From contig NC_041815.1 of the NCBI RefSeq assembly GCF_900964775.1, positions 8,273,443-8,337,442 on the forward strand: a stretch of DNA of 64,000 nt, in the 5' to 3' direction. This DNA comes from Scleropages formosus (taxonomy: Eukaryota > Chordata > Actinopteri > Osteoglossiformes > Osteoglossidae). A program made the position numbers and the translations under genes. Position 1 is the stretch's first letter. Every line of letters starts with the position of its first letter. The notes below the pieces were generated by a model. That model was not told where the DNA came from. It made no database searches and was given only the letters and a program-made list of their open reading frames with translations. Positions 10,855 to 23,276 of the stretch are shown in pieces.

Positions 10855-11045
10855 ATGTAGTGGAAAATGCTGCTGTCTTTGGCTATAAAGGTTGCAAATT
10901 CAAATCCTGTGTACGGGTGTAGTGTAGCTGAGCAAGGTACTTACCCTCCATTGCTCTTGTAAACATTAACCAGCTGTATAAATGGGTAAATAAGTTTAAG
11001 TAGCTTAACATTGTAACTTGCTTTGAGTTAAAGTGTGAGAGCGCA
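10855..11045 (+). repeat. SINE-3-like element
   Basis: It shows a tRNA-like head with AAATTCAAATCC, GAGCAAGGTACTTACCC, TATAAATGGGTAAATAAG and an L2-like tail. The twin is at 33232-33415, with a partial copy at 44964-45050. Confidence 0.6.
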
Positions 11046-11378
11046 ATAAAAGGAGAGGGTATTACAGCAATTAATTGCACCCAGCAGCATAGAGGGATTA
11101 TCTTAAACATGACTGGATTTAAATTTATTTTACATTGTAAGTAATTTATCTAGCAGTGTAAATCACCTTGGTGAATAAGGTGTGTGGAGTGAAAACATAA
11201 CATAGAGTTCATTGGAAATCAATTTGGAAAAAAACATCTGCTAAATAAAAAGTTCAAATCTATTGTCATAACGGGGGTCCGGAAAAAGCAACGGACACAG
11301 CTGCAGGCTCATTCATTTATCAAATGGACTAGGCACAAGAATGATCCAGAGTTGTTCGGGGTCGATCGATCGGCAGAT
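11046..11378. repeat. Spacer with V-SINE tail and LTR-like edge
   Basis: 11150-11250 resembles the end of the V-SINE (CACCTTGGTGAATAAGGTGT). From about 11263 the text starts TGTCATAACGGGGGTCC, like the edge of another terminal repeat. Its twin is at 33416-33745. Confidence 0.5.
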
Positions 11379-14300
11379 TGTTATGGCGAATAAAGGAGGC
11401 TGAACCCAAGTGCACAATCATTTATTCAGTACCAAAGGATTAGACGTGATCTCATGGTCAGGGACAGGTCAAGGACAGACATATGGCTGGTCAATCGGTG
11501 AACTGAGCGGAGAGGAGGATCTGAAGTCATGGTTGGGGGGCAAGGCGGGTGGTCGTTACTAAAAAGACATGGAACGGAACTGGGGAATGATGAGAAACAG
11601 GAGTTGGAAAAGGTGAGGTAGGTTAGAAAGCACACTGGGGACAGTTGTCTCAAGTAATATGCTGCAACTGGGAAGTGGTAGAATGGGGGTTTTTGTGGAC
11701 TAGTGCTCCAGTTGAACTCAGGTGCTTAATTGAAGCCTATCCTGTGGAGGCATGGGTCAGAGAATTGTGTGTATATTTCGCCCAAGGTTAGCATCATATC
11801 CACTGTTGTGGCTTCTCTGTACAATAACTATGAAGGAACCGGCTGATGTCCTGTTGGAGCCATTCTACTTGTCCATTCGCCTGGGGATGATACCCCGACG
11901 TTTGGCTCACATTCACTCCCAACTTCCGCCAGAAGGCTTTCCACACCCAGGAGGTGAATTGAGGTCCTCGGTCAGTCACGATGTCCTCTGGTAAGCCGAA
12001 GAGGCGAAACACGTGGAGGAAGAGGAGCTCGGCTGTTTCCAAGGCTGTAGGGAGCTTGGGGAGAGGTACCAGATGGCAGGCCTTGGAGAGCCTATCGATG
12101 ATGGTCAGTATAGTGGTCTTACCTTCGGAAGTGGGGAGATATTTGAGGAAGTCCAGGGTGATGTGGGACCACGGGTGATTAGGCACCGGCAGGGGTTCCA
12201 GGAGTCCCCCGGGCTTCTGAGTCGACGGTTTGACTTGGGTGCAGATCCTGCAAGCCTGAATGAAGTCTTGCACATCCTCTGGTAGGGATGGTCACCAAAA
12301 GTGTTTCTGCAGGAGAGTCTGGGTTTTGCTGAACCCTGGGTGCCCAGCCACAGGATGATTGTGGGCCCACTGCAGAATGGTGGGGCGCATGCTGGTGGGA
12401 ACATATTGTTTTCCGGCGGACTTACCCAGCGGTTCGGGTTCGGCTGCCTGGGCTTGGGCGAGGTCTTTGTGGAAGTCCCATTGCACAAGTGCTACGATGC
12501 AGGTCCTAGGTAGGATGAACTCTGGGGTTCATTTGGTTGGCTCTTGCTCATGCATTCGTGACAGGGCATCCGTCTTGGTGTTCTTACTGCCGGGCCTGTA
12601 GGTCATAGTGAAATTAAAACGAGTAAAGAAGAGGGCCCACCTGGCTTGTTGGGGCTTCAAATGTCGGGCAGTTTGTGAATATTCCAAGTTCTTGTGGTTA
12701 GTGAAGACGACAAAGGGGTGTCTGGCCCCCTCGACCCAGTGCCTCCACTCTTCCAGGGCATGTTTGACCGCCAGAAGCTCCCGGTTTCCGATGTCGTAGT
12801 TATGCTCGGCCTGGGACAATTTTTGGGAAAAGAATGCACAGGGGAAACAGCTTGGCTGGGGCCCCCTGGCGTTGAGAGAGCATGGCTCCTACCCCCGTTT
12901 CGGAGGCATTGACCTCCGTGACAAACTGCAACTCTGGATTCGGGTGATGGAGGATGGGCGCTGACGTAAATTAGTGTTTCAGGGTATTGAAGGCTCGTTA
13001 AGCCTCCTCTGTCCAGGGGAGCCGAGCCTTCTTGCTGGCGGCGAATGCAGTTAAAGGGGTGGCAACAGTACTGAAACCCTTATAAAGTGGCGTTAAAAGT
13101 TGGCAAATCCCAGGAACCGTTGTAGAGCCTTCACGGTCAGAGGATGAGGACACTGGAGGACGGTTCTTACCTTGCCTGAGTCTATGGCGAGTCTGTCGCT
13201 GCTGAGCACGAATCCCAGGAACGAGACTTGTGTCTGATGGAACTGGCACTTTTCCTCTTTAACGAAGAGGCGATGTTGAAGCAACCGACGTAGGACTTGC
13301 CGCACGTGTGACACATGCTGTTCCATGGACTGGGAATAGATCAGAATATCATCTTGGTAGACCAGAACACCATGATTCACCAGGTCTCTTAGGAGATGGT
13401 TAACAAAGGCCTGAAACACACTGGGCGCATTAGAAAGACCGAAAGGCATAACCAAGTACTCGTAGTGACCAAGGGCGGTACTGAAGGCGGGCTTCCACTC
13501 GTCACGCTCTCAGATCCTGATTAAGTTATAAACACTTCGAAGGTCCAACTTCGTGAATCACTTGGCACAGTGGACGTGTTCTAGAGCGGCTGTGATTAGA
13601 GGCAATGGGTGTGGGTACCGGACAGTTATACGGTTCAACCCCCTATAGTCTATACAGGGATGGAGGCCACCGCCTTTCTTCTCAATTAAAAAGAACCCAG
13701 CTGCAGCAGGAGAGGTGGACGGACGCATTATACCTGCGGCCAGTGCCTCGGTTTTGTATTGCTGCATGGCCTCTTGTTCAGGCAGAGACAGGGGGTAGAC
13801 CCAGCCTCGAGGGGGGGTGGGTTGTAGTCCCCGGGACAAGGTCAATGGCACAGTCCCAGAGTCGGTGCGGATGTAGTGAGGCGGTAGTACGGAGGCCTGC
13901 TCCTTCCTAAAGACCTCCACCAGGTCTTGATATTCCCTCGGGATGTTCACTTGCTGGGGAGAGTTTGAACACTCGACAGAGGTGGCTCTGCATGGCAACC
14001 ACAAACAGTTCTCATCACACTGAGGTCCCCAAGCCACCAGTTCCCCTGTACTCCATCGGAAGATGGGGTCATGCAGGGCGAGCCATGGAAAACCGAGAAT
14101 AACTGGTACCTCGGGCAAAGCGATGAGATAGAACTGCAGATTTTCTTTGTGGCAGGCCTCCACCTCCAAGTGCAAGGGCTCGGTCCAGGTATTGACGAAC
14201 CCTTGTCCCAGTGGCTGCCTATCGAGTGTGCTCACTCTCAGCCGGACATTCCACCAGCGCTGCGGAATGCTGTTTTTATTCACAAAGCTTGCATCCATGA

Positions 14301-15688
14301 AACAGCCCACAGCTCCCAAATCAACGAGGGCATGTGTCGTAACAGTGCGTTCCCCCCCAGGACAAGACTATGGGAACTGTGAGACAGTTACACCGCAATG
14401 TCCTATTCACCTTAGGCTCTGAGCGGGCCGGACAGTCGGCACAGAAATATCTGGAGCTCCAACAATAGAGAATTAAACGGTCCCGGAGTCTGCGCTGTCA
14501 TTCTTCAGGGGTGATTGGGCCGTGTCCGACCTGCATGGGCTCCGACTCGGCTCGGTTAGCGGAGGACCCTTCCATGGCCGGCTTCGGACGAGGGCTTCGA
14601 TCCTGTGTGAGATTGTCCAGCATCGCCACCGTCTTGATAAAGCGATCGAGCATCCAGTTTTCTCCACTAAAGGCCAGCTCCCTTTTCAACCCGGGGTTCA
14701 AGCCGTGATGGAACTGGGCTAATAGAGCAGTTTTGATCCAGCCACTCCACTCAGCCAAGGTCCGGAATTCAACCGCATAGTCAGCAACACACCGGTCGCC
14801 TTGGCTGTGCTCTATGAGGCGTTCACTGGCGATCTGGTCTTTGTTAGGAAGCCCAAACATCACTTGGAAGCGTGCCTTGAAATCCTGGTAGGAGCCCTTG
14901 GAACAGCTCCCCCATGCGGCAGTGGCCCAATCCAGAACTCAGCCAGTCAGGAGAGAGGGAGATCATGTAAGTAATCCGGCTCTGGTCAGAGTGATAAACC
15001 TGTGGCAGACTGACGAAGATGAGTTCACACTGCATAAGGAACCCAGAACAACAAGACGGGGTGCCATCATACCTTACCGGAGTTGCCAGCCGCGGATTTT
15101 GTTCTGGAAGTCGGGGGGGGGTTGGTGGTCATTCCAGGCCAGTTCTGGTGGTAGCATCAGTATCCCCCATTCGTGTAAAGCGCTTACCAGATCCTGAAAG
15201 GCTTCCTTCAGGTGGTTTAATGTGTCTGACCGTGTGTTACCAGCAATGCCCTCTGGGAGGCAAATGCATGCTGGAAGCGCTCTTGCTCCGCTGGGTCCGA
15301 AGCTGGGAACCTTCTGTTATGTTTTCCTCTTGGAACTCAGACGCCCGGCCCAAGTACGGGGCTCACAATGTTTTAATCAAGGAAAATACAAAACTCATCA
15401 AAAAACAGGCAGGGGTCACCAAGGCACGAATGTAGGCAAAAGGAGAATCCTGTAGGCAGGAGGTCGAAGAGATACCAGGAGGACTTGAAGAGACGGGAGA
15501 CGGGTTCGGGAACAAAGGTAAGGAGATTGGGAAACAGGGGTGAGAAGGAGAGCAGATGCAATACACAGATGACTAGCAAGGCTGAACTAAGGCTTTGCGT
15601 CTTGTTGCGCTCTGAGCTCACACTTATGCGGGTGTCCCGTGATCCACTGCCAGTGTTCCTTGTTGCGTGGACATGGAGGGTGTGACAG
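11379..15688 (-). mobile_element. Ty3/gypsy (sushi-like) retrotransposon fossil, copy 1
   Basis: An old LTR retrotransposon on the minus strand, about 4.3 kb. The parts in order from the right are: a terminal repeat (about 15315-15688, with TG...CA ends when read on the minus strand), gag (about 14440-15310), then pol with protease, reverse transcriptase, RNase H and integrase (about 11770-14420). The gag and pol sequence resembles the chromovirus/sushi kind common in fish. Several breaks interrupt it, so it is inactive. The left end (11379-11762) is LTR-like but only patchily similar to the right one, so a matching pair is not confirmed. Confidence 0.88.
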
Positions 15689-15706
15689 TTGTTAAATACA
15701 GTTTTG

Positions 15707-15944
15707 TACAGCCCCAATTCCAAAAAAATGGGACAGTATGAAAAAACATAATGAAAACAAAAAGAGGTGATTTGTAAATTTACTTAGATTTGTTCTCAAA
15801 CAAAAACTAAAAAGATAAGGTATTTCATGTTTTACCTAATCAGCTGCATTGTTTTTTGAAGATATACGCTTATTCTGAAATCGTCTGCAACACGTTCCAA
15901 AAAAATTGGAACAGTCGAGTGTTTACCTCTTTAACATCATAATG

Positions 15945-15984
<40 letters not shown>

Positions 15985-16775
15985 TTTCAGAACCACTTGT
16001 CCCATACAGGGTCGCGGGGAACCAGTGCCAGTCCGTCGCAAGGCACCCCAAGCGGGACTTGAACCCTAGACCCACCAGAGAGCAGGACTGTGGTCCAACC
16101 CACTGTGCCACTGCGCCCCCCCCATAATGTCTTTCAGTAACACTTATTAATGATTTGGGCACTGAAGACACCAGTTGGTTAAGTTTAGCAAGTAGAATTT
16201 TGCCCCATTCATCCATTATGTAGGTCTTCAGCTATGCAATTGCACAGGACTTTCGTTGACGTATTTTGTGCTTCATAATGTGCAGCACACTCTCAGTCGG
16301 AGACATGTCAGGAGTGCAGGCAGGCCAATCTAGTTCTAGTACTCTGCTTAAGCAGCCATGCACTTTTAATCCAAGAAGAATGTGCTTTGGCATTGTCCTG
16401 TAGGAAAATGTAGGGACGTCCCTGGAGAAAAATGGCATCTGGATGGCATCTGGATGGTTTGTATTTTTCTACATTAATGGTGCCCTCATAGATACAAAAT
16501 TTACCCATACCATGAGCACTGACACATCCCCATATCGTGACATGCACTGGCTTTCGAACCACTGATATCAGCTTGGATGGCCCTTTTCCTCTTTGGCCCA
16601 AAGAACATGACAGCTGTTTTTTCCAAACCTATTTTAATTTCTGACTTGTCAGACCACAAACATGAGTGTACTGCGGTACTGTCTGTCAAAGATAACACCG
16701 AGCCCAGAGAAGCCAGCGGTGCTTCTAGACAGTGTGGATTTATAGGTTCTGCTTTGCAAAAGACTGCCAGAAACA
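15707..16775 (-). mobile_element. Tc1-type DNA transposon, truncated (unit 2)
   Basis: It starts with the inverted-repeat text ACAGCCCCAATTCCAAAAAA. The minus strand holds Tc1 transposase pieces: IWGCVSAHGMGKF, FLQDNAKAHSS and PACTPDMSPTE, that is the central DDE core, including the Asp of FLQDNA, in broken frames. It ends where the OR-A upstream block begins. The twin is at 38057-39122. Confidence 0.85.
15950..16122 (-). repeat. SINE-1 inside the Tc1 copy, shortened
   Basis: Reverse SINE-1 with a CA tail; part of the body is missing. The text CATAATGTCTTTC flanks it on both sides, marking a target duplication. Same insertion as 38302-38470. Confidence 0.88.
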
Positions 16776-16884
16776 CAAATACGTACTCTTCATTCTCACT
16801 CAAGATGTTATCCAGGACATAGAGCTCCCAGGTCCAAGCCAGTCCTTCAAAGCTGAACTCTTGTTTACTCTTGTCTTTAACCAG

Positions 16885-17030
16885 AGAGCCAGCAGTCTAC
16901 CAAGGGAATACAGAACAGCAGATTTAAGCAGCAGGAGGTCAGACTTGTTGGAGTTTCAGGAACCTGAAAGTGAAGAAGGCTTTGGTTTTGGACTGTAGGA
17001 CCTACAGCATTCAACAGTGGAACCTGGAAT
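16885..17030 (+). promoter_or_regulatory. Candidate 5' noncoding exon of OR-A2
   Basis: 146 bases between TCTTGTCTTTAACCAG and AAT|GTAAAAC. Same length and near-identical sequence in units 3 and 4. Exon status is inferred only from splice-like edges and conservation. Confidence 0.4.
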
Positions 17031-17460
17031 GTAAAACACTTTTGCCATTTTTTTATTTCTGTCTGTACGAAAAAGAAAACGCATCATGCTCTTTGTATGA
17101 TTTATTTCTTGTGAATTATATAGATTGCAAGATCAGATATAAAAGGAATCCTGGACTGCCTTTTCAGAATCATTAATATTATCAATCAATAATCATTTCA
17201 AAACATAATTATTACTTAGATAAGTATAGTTTTTAACTTTTTATAGTGTTTAATATGTATGTATCATGTATATCAATGTTTGGGTACATGGCCCTTAAAA
17301 GTAGTGGAGAAAGTTCTGCTGTATACCTGTAGTTAAAACTTGAACATGCACAGCTGTTTGTGCTTTATGAGTTATATTTTGAAATAATGCTTTTTAGAAT
17401 ACATGAAATAAAGTAACTGCTAGATACTAATTAAAACATTTACTTTCCCGCTTTATCGAG
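17031..17460 (+). other. Upstream spacer / candidate intron of OR-A2
   Basis: AT-rich and conserved between units. It ends in TTTACTTTCCCGCTTTATCGAG, a weaker acceptor-like site than in units 1 and 5. Confidence 0.45.
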
Positions 17461-17492
17461 GTGTTTTTGAAAGTGCCACACTGTGCAGCAAG

Positions 17493-18437
17493 ATGCAGGA
17501 ATATGCAGCAAGAAATATCTCTCACACGGACTTCATATTAAGTGGCTTCTCTGGATCCAGAGAGTGGAAACAACTTCTCTTCATCCCATTTTTCCTCTTG
17601 TTTTTAATGTCAATCACTGCCAACTCCATGATTATATTTATAATCTTATCGCACAGGGCTCTGCATTCTCCAATGTACCTGCTGATTTGTGTGATGGCTT
17701 TTGTTGATTTGGTTATACCAATATTCTTTGTTCCAAATATGCTTCTTAATCTCTTGTTTAACTGGAACCATATTTCTCTGATGGGTTGCCTGGTTCAGAT
17801 GTTCTGCATTCAATTTTTTCAATCAGTGCAGTCTACTATCTTGCTGTGGATGGCCCTGGATCGTTTCTACGCCATCTGCACTCCACTACATTACAATGAA
17901 CACATGAGATTCTCTGCATTCCTGAAATTTGTAATTATACCTATGCTCAGAAATGTAGTTTTCATTTCAGCAATAGTTGGCCTGGCTCGATCTTTGTCAT
18001 ACTGCCAGTCCAATGAGATTAAGCACTGCTTCTGTGAACACATGGCATTGGTCACCCTTGCATGTGGTCCCATATATGTTAACAGTGTTGTAGGACTATG
18101 TGGCGCTTTCTTCACCTTTGCAGCTGATGTCCTTTTTATTGTGTTTTCCTATGTTAGAATATTTGTCTCTCTGTTTAAATCAGGCAGACCTAGTCAAAAA
18201 GCACTCAGTACATGCATCACTCATATTATTGTCATGTTTGTGGGTTTAATTTTTGCCTTAACATCGTTCCTTTCCTACAGAATAAAAAATGACATGTCAT
18301 CAAACAGTCATATGACGATCAGCACAATGTATTTGCTTTTGCCTGCCTGTTTAAATCCAATAATTTATGGTATCAGGACAAAAGAAATAAGACAGCAAGT
18401 AATGAAAGTAATGAAGTATGGAAAAAAGTCCCCATAA
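17493..18437 (+). CDS. Odorant receptor OR-A2 (fish class I type), intact
   Basis: A 314-residue seven-helix odorant receptor, about ten residues different from OR-A3 by eye. Landmarks: LHSPMY 57-62, D72, C99, MALDRF 120-125, loop-2 cysteines 171/179/181/191, KALSTC 236-241, NPIIYG 288-293. Its distinctive residues lie in helix 3 (Q107, Q110, S114) and helix 5 (T208, F209, F215, V217, F218), the parts that usually line the odorant pocket in this family. The start has Gln at residue 2 (MQEYAARN) where the others have Ser; the glycosylation site NIS at 8-10 is kept. The C-terminal third is identical to OR-A3 and OR-A4. Ligand unknown. Confidence 0.96.
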   Translation: MQEYAARNISHTDFILSGFSGSREWKQLLFIPFFLLFLMSITANSMIIFIILSHRALHSPMYLLICVMAFVDLVIPIFFVPNMLLNLLFNWNHISLMGCLVQMFCIQFFQSVQSTILLWMALDRFYAICTPLHYNEHMRFSAFLKFVIIPMLRNVVFISAIVGLARSLSYCQSNEIKHCFCEHMALVTLACGPIYVNSVVGLCGAFFTFAADVLFIVFSYVRIFVSLFKSGRPSQKALSTCITHIIVMFVGLIFALTSFLSYRIKNDMSSNSHMTISTMYLLLPACLNPIIYGIRTKEIRQQVMKVMKYGKKSP

Positions 18438-19988
18438 GACTCAAGTAAGCCAGCTGAAATAAAAAGATACTGATTTACAAACATGTATCTTAACTGTATT
18501 TCTGAAATATCTTTTTAAGATGCACATGTTTGGTTGGTTATTACATACTGTTAACTTGAAATGTTCTCATGAGAGAAATAATCTTAAAAATGATTTATAT
18601 GTATTTCTTGCATAAGTCAATGGATCAAAACAATAAAGCAAGCTGTGACACATCCTGAAAAAATAGTTTTGCCATTTTTGTCATATTTCTGGGAACTTTC
18701 CATTTTTTCAACAAAACAGAAAAAAACAGAACATATCCTTATGCGTCACTGTTAGTGGTTACAACACCAGATCATTCTGTTGCACAAATGATTCAGCAAA
18801 ATAGTAAGAATGTTATATTGTAAAAAACAATACAGGCAATCAATAATACACAGAGCAGTCAGGAAACTTAAGTCAACAGCTTTCATAAATTGAAGTTCAT
18901 GAACTAAGGGTAATTTTACACGGTGCTGTTTGGTCGAGGAGGCATGCTGTGCAGCAATGATCAGGTCTGTCAGCAGCATGTATGGAGATGAGCTGACCAT
19001 CCTTTTTCCTCTGTCTGTTGTGGCTTAAGTTTGTAGCTCTTACACAAGGTTGTCAAGACGAAGGCTGATGGAGTTATTTAATAGGCTTATTAATATGTAC
19101 TAGTAGTTGAATGCAAAGGTTGCTGCTTTGAGGGTACTTAGCCAAAATTGCTCTAGTAAAATTTTGTTGTTGTATAAATGGGTAAATAGTTGTAGGCTGC
19201 TTTGGAGAAAAGTGTCACATAAATGAATAAATGTAAATGTAGTTATGCGGCATTTTAAGACGAGATACGGATTAACGCACATCTCAGTTGTGCTCAGGCA
19301 GGACAATCCACATACTGGATAGTTCCCTGGTGATGAAGGAGGCATAGTATCGGGCAAAGGAGCAATTTTTGGGTGCATTGCTTAGGAACGCTGGCTCTTT
19401 CATTCATTCATGTCAGACATGTTCGAAAAAAGGAGGACAGGCAGATTGAATTGGAAGACAAGGTGCCACTATTATTCCCCACCTCTAACTCCAAATTACT
19501 TGCCATGTTTAAAGGATCCTTCGCAGTCACACAGTGAGTAAGGGATGTAGATTATGAGGTCAATAAGAATGACAGGGTAATAGCTGGATCATCTCACTTC
19601 GTTAAAAAAATCAGTATAGCTAAATTCACACATTCCTTGCAATGCCTAACTTGGACAAAGTCGAACATGGAATACTGGCTTTCCTCTCAGCACAAGCATG
19701 ATTTACTGACATTCTGGAATAAGCAAAAACAGAATTCTAGTGTGTTAAGTCTCGCATTTTACTTCGATTTCTAAAACACTTGCATCTGCACTGGACTATG
19801 CATCTTGTTTAATATGGTTTAAATCTCAATGTAGGTGCAAAAATTGGCAGGTGGGAGAAGTCATGACCACGCATGTCTTATCCTCTACCTCCCCACCACA
19901 ACCCCACATTATTGAAAGGTTACACGCTAAATCTCAGTGTCAATTTTTTCTCTGTCAAACACATTTCAGTTAAAGAAACCAAAGTGAC
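18438..19988 (+). repeat. Duplicated 3' flank and spacer, unit 2
   Basis: Matches the flank of the other units. It contains AATAAA at 18459-18464 and 18632-18637 as possible polyadenylation signals and the SINE-3 piece at about 19109-19242. No gene seen. Confidence 0.6.
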
Positions 19989-20219
19989 ATGACTGAAGAA
20001 CTTCATCAAACCAACTTTTCACATACACCAAGTTTATTTTTGTAGGATTTCCAGAACTCTACAAGTACAGGCGGATGCGTTTCTTACTATTTTCTTTAAT
20101 TATTTAGCCTATTATATATTGTAATAATATTATATATACAATTACTATATATGTATATATAATATAACATAACTATTCTGGCCTTATTTGGCAGTTTATT
20201 AATAGTGATTGTGATTATC
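19989..20219 (+). pseudogene. OR-B remnant, unit 2 (5' part only)
   Basis: It keeps the ATG, the FSHT-like N-terminus and the PELYKYRR stretch of the intact OR-B. It is interrupted by an AT-rich insert of about 70 bases (20106-20177) and resumes for helix 1 (ATTTGGCAGTTTATTAATAG) before being cut by a LINE at about 20220. It lacks the internal deletion of units 1 and 3, so it decayed separately. Confidence 0.88.
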
Positions 20220-22221
20220 TATCCATCCATCTTCTATCCCGCTTGTCCTAATAGGGTCGCAGTGACAGCAGGGAGAGCAGAGAGGCCCAGCTGCCCCTGT
20301 CCCCCGCAACTTCCTCCAGCTCAGCCTGGGGGATCCCCAGCCGTTCCCAGGCCAACTGTGAGATATACTCCCTCTAGTGGGTCCTGGGCTGACCTTGAGG
20401 CCTAGTCCCAGTTGGCCATGCCTGGTGTACCTCCAAAGGGAGGCGCCCCGGGGGGCATCCTTATCAGATGCCCGAATCACCTCAACTGGCTCCTCTCAAT
20501 TTGGAGGAGTAGCGGCTCTTCTCTGAGTTTTTCCCGTATGTCCGAACTCCTCACCCTGTCACGGAGAGTGAGTCCCAACACCCTGCGGATGAAACCCATT
20601 TCAGCCGCTTCTATCTGCGATCTTATTCTTTCGGTCATTACCCAAAGTTCATGACCATAGGTGAGGGAAGGGACGTAGATCGACCGGTAAATGAAGAGCT
20701 TTGCCTTATGGCTCAGCTCCCTCTTCACCACTACAGTCCGGTACAGTGACCTCATTACTGCTGCTGCTCCCCGTCTGCGGCCGATCTCATGCTCCCTTCT
20801 TCCCTCACTCGTGAACAGGACCCCTAGATACTTGAACTCCTCCACCTGGGGCAAAAACTTTCCCCTTACCTGGAGGGGGCATACCATCCTTCTCCGTGAG
20901 AGAACCATGGACTCAGACTTTGAGGTGCTGATCCTCATCCCAGCCACTTCATACTCGGCTGCAAACCGTTCCAGTGCATGTTGGAGGCAGCCATGTGACG
21001 GTGCCAAAAGGACAACACACACACTGTCTGTCTGAACCGCTTGTCCCATACGGGGTCGCGGGGAACCGGAGCCTAACCCGGCAACACAGGGCGTAAGGCT
21101 GGAGGGAGCGGGGACACACCCAGGACAGGACGCCAGTCCATCACAAGGCACCCCAAGCGGGACTCAAACCCCAGACCCACCCACTGCGCCACCCCCCTCC
21201 CAAAAGGACAACATCATCCGTAAAAAGCAGAGACGTCACCTTTCGACTCCCACACAGAATGCCCTCCTGGCCTCGACTGCGCCTTGATATCCTGTCCATG
21301 AAAACCACAAACAGGAGTGGAGACAAGGCACAACCTTGGCGGAGTCCAACACTCACACTGAACAGGCTTGACTTAATGCTGAGTATGCAGACACAGCTTT
21401 CGCTCTGTATGTACAGAGACCGAATGGCCCGCAGTAGTGGCCCCGGTATCGCATACTCCCTAAGCACCTCCCACGGAATTCCCCGGGGAGCACAATCATG
21501 GGCATTTTCCAAGTCCACAAAACACATGTAGACTGGATTAGCGAACTCCCATACCCCTTCAATGATCTGTGAGAGGGTAAAAAGCTGGTCCACTGTTCCA
21601 CCGCCAGGGCGGAATCTTCATTGTTCCTCTTCAATCTGAGGTTCAACTATCAGCCGGAGCCTCCTCTCCAGCACCCCAGCATAGACTTTCCCAAGGAAGC
21701 TGAGAAGTGTGATACCCTGATAGTTGGCAGACACTCTCCGGTCCCTTTCTTAAAGACAGGGACCACCACCCCAGTCTGCCACTCCAAAGGCACTGTCCCC
21801 AAGGTCCATGCAACCTTGCAGAGACGTGTCAACAATGACAGCCCTGCAACCAGGTGGATCTCACCCACCCCTGGTCCTTTGCCACTGTGGAGCTTACCAG
21901 CTACCTCAATGATTTCAACCAGGGAAATGGATTCTGACAGTCCAAAAACCTCTGGCCCTGACTCCTGTAAGGGAGGCATATCACTCGGGTTTAGGAGTTC
22001 TTCAAAGTGCTCCTTCCACCTCCCGAAAACATCCTCATCAGAGGTCAGAATTTCTCCACTCCTGCTGAACACAGCTTGAGCGAAACTGCTCCGACCCCAT
22101 CTAAGCTGCCGGATGGTACTCCAGAACCTTTTTGAAGCTGACCAATAGTCATTTTCCGTGGCCTCTCCAAACTCTTCCCATGCCCTGGATTTTGCTTCTG
22201 CAAATGCAGCTGTCCTCCTGG
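20220..22221 (-). mobile_element. Non-LTR retrotransposon (I/Nimb-like), 5'-truncated
   Basis: The minus strand encodes reverse transcriptase pieces: GLRQGCALSPLLF (core block), FTDDVVLL (the FADD box with Ala to Thr) and the downstream ELSHKAKLFIYRSIYVPSL and YGHELWVMTERIRS stretches typical of a common fish LINE. The 3' end at the left shows a GATGGATGGATAG-like repeat. Frames are broken and the 5' end is missing. Clade assignment is from memory; L2-like is the alternative. Confidence 0.82.
21017..21200 (-). repeat. SINE-1 nested in the LINE
   Basis: Reverse SINE-1 with a 14-base target duplication CCAAAAGGACAACA (21004-21017 with the last base varying, and 21200-21213). It is younger than the LINE it splits. 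Confidence 0.9.
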
Positions 22222-22554
22222 TGTCACGGTTGCGCGTAGTGCGGACGGACTCAAGTGCAGAGTTCTCGGATCGACGTGCACGGAAGCCAAATCAGAATCC
22301 ATAATCAGAGTCGAGGGGCAGGCGAGGGTCAGGCGATCGGCAAACGGAGTACAAAGGGCTAGGCACAGAACGTGGTCAGGAAGAATCAGGCAAAGGGTCG
22401 AAGTCAGGATGGGTTTCTTGGTAACACGGTTCGCAGGGAAATAAGGAGGCAAAACAGGGTTCCACATCTGGGCTTCCTTGGCTTCCCTCTTTATTGTCGC
22501 TCCCATCAGGGAACGGCAGGTGTCGCAGATGTGCCAGATGCGGAGAACGTGACA
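22222..22554 (-). mobile_element. Solo LTR-like element, 333 bp
   Basis: Ends TGTCACGG and CGTGACA; the minus strand contains AATAAA. The left flank is LINE, while the right flank is the ordinary array unit, so the insertion was followed by loss of DNA. It looks like a lone terminal repeat of a Ty3/gypsy-like element. Confidence 0.6.
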
Positions 22555-22852
22555 CGTGGCAACTTTTCCCTATAAAAAGCTTCAATTAATAAAACAATCA
22601 ATACATTGTTACATCACACTTTAAAATTCAGTAGGAGCTGAGAATGAAGTTAGTCAGATTTCCACAGTATATTAAAAGAATTCATTCATTAGTAAAAAAA
22701 AAAAAAAAGAATTTTCATGAGGAAAACGTTTTCTAATGTTGAATGTGAATTATTATGTGGTCATATGTTAGAAAACGTTGACAAAATTAGCTAGAGCAGA
22801 AACTCACTCTTATTAAATCCATGCCTTTACATTTGTACAAATTTTATTTGAA
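22555..22852 (+). repeat. Duplicated flank, unit 2
   Basis: Equivalent to 8597-8916 in unit 1 but without the SINE-1 of units 1, 3 and 4. No gene. Confidence 0.6.
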
Positions 22853-23190
22853 GGCCACAGCAAGTAGCGCTGCTGTCTCACAGCGCCTCGGTGATGTGAG
22901 TAGACGTGGGTTCGATCCCTACTCAGTCTGTGTGGAATTTGCATGTTCCCCCCTGTCTGCATGGGTTTCCTTCCACGGTCCAAAGACATGATGTTCAGGT
23001 TCCCCATAGTGTGTGAGTAACACAGGGAGAGTGTGTTCCACTGGTGTATGGAGGAGTGACCCATTGTTAGTATTGTATCTAGCAGTGTAAGTCACCTTGG
23101 TGAATAAGTTGTGTGGGCTGATAACACTACATAGAGTTCACTGGAAGTCACTTTGGAGAAAAGCATCTGCTAAATAAATAAATGTTATGT
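22853..23190 (+). repeat. V-SINE-like element, unit 2
   Basis: Same insertion as at 8917; tRNA-like head, GTCCAAAGACATG core, L2-type tail. Confidence 0.85.
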
Positions 23191-23276
23191 ATTACAATAT
23201 GGCTTTGGCGTTAATTTCAGCTGCAAGCCTAAGTCTGAATGACATCTGTATTTTGCAAGGTGAACCATCAGAAGAA

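Noticed and set aside
22045-22585. Frames of 67-153 codons at 22045-22585
   Set aside because: They straddle LINE and LTR sequence and share no protein motif.
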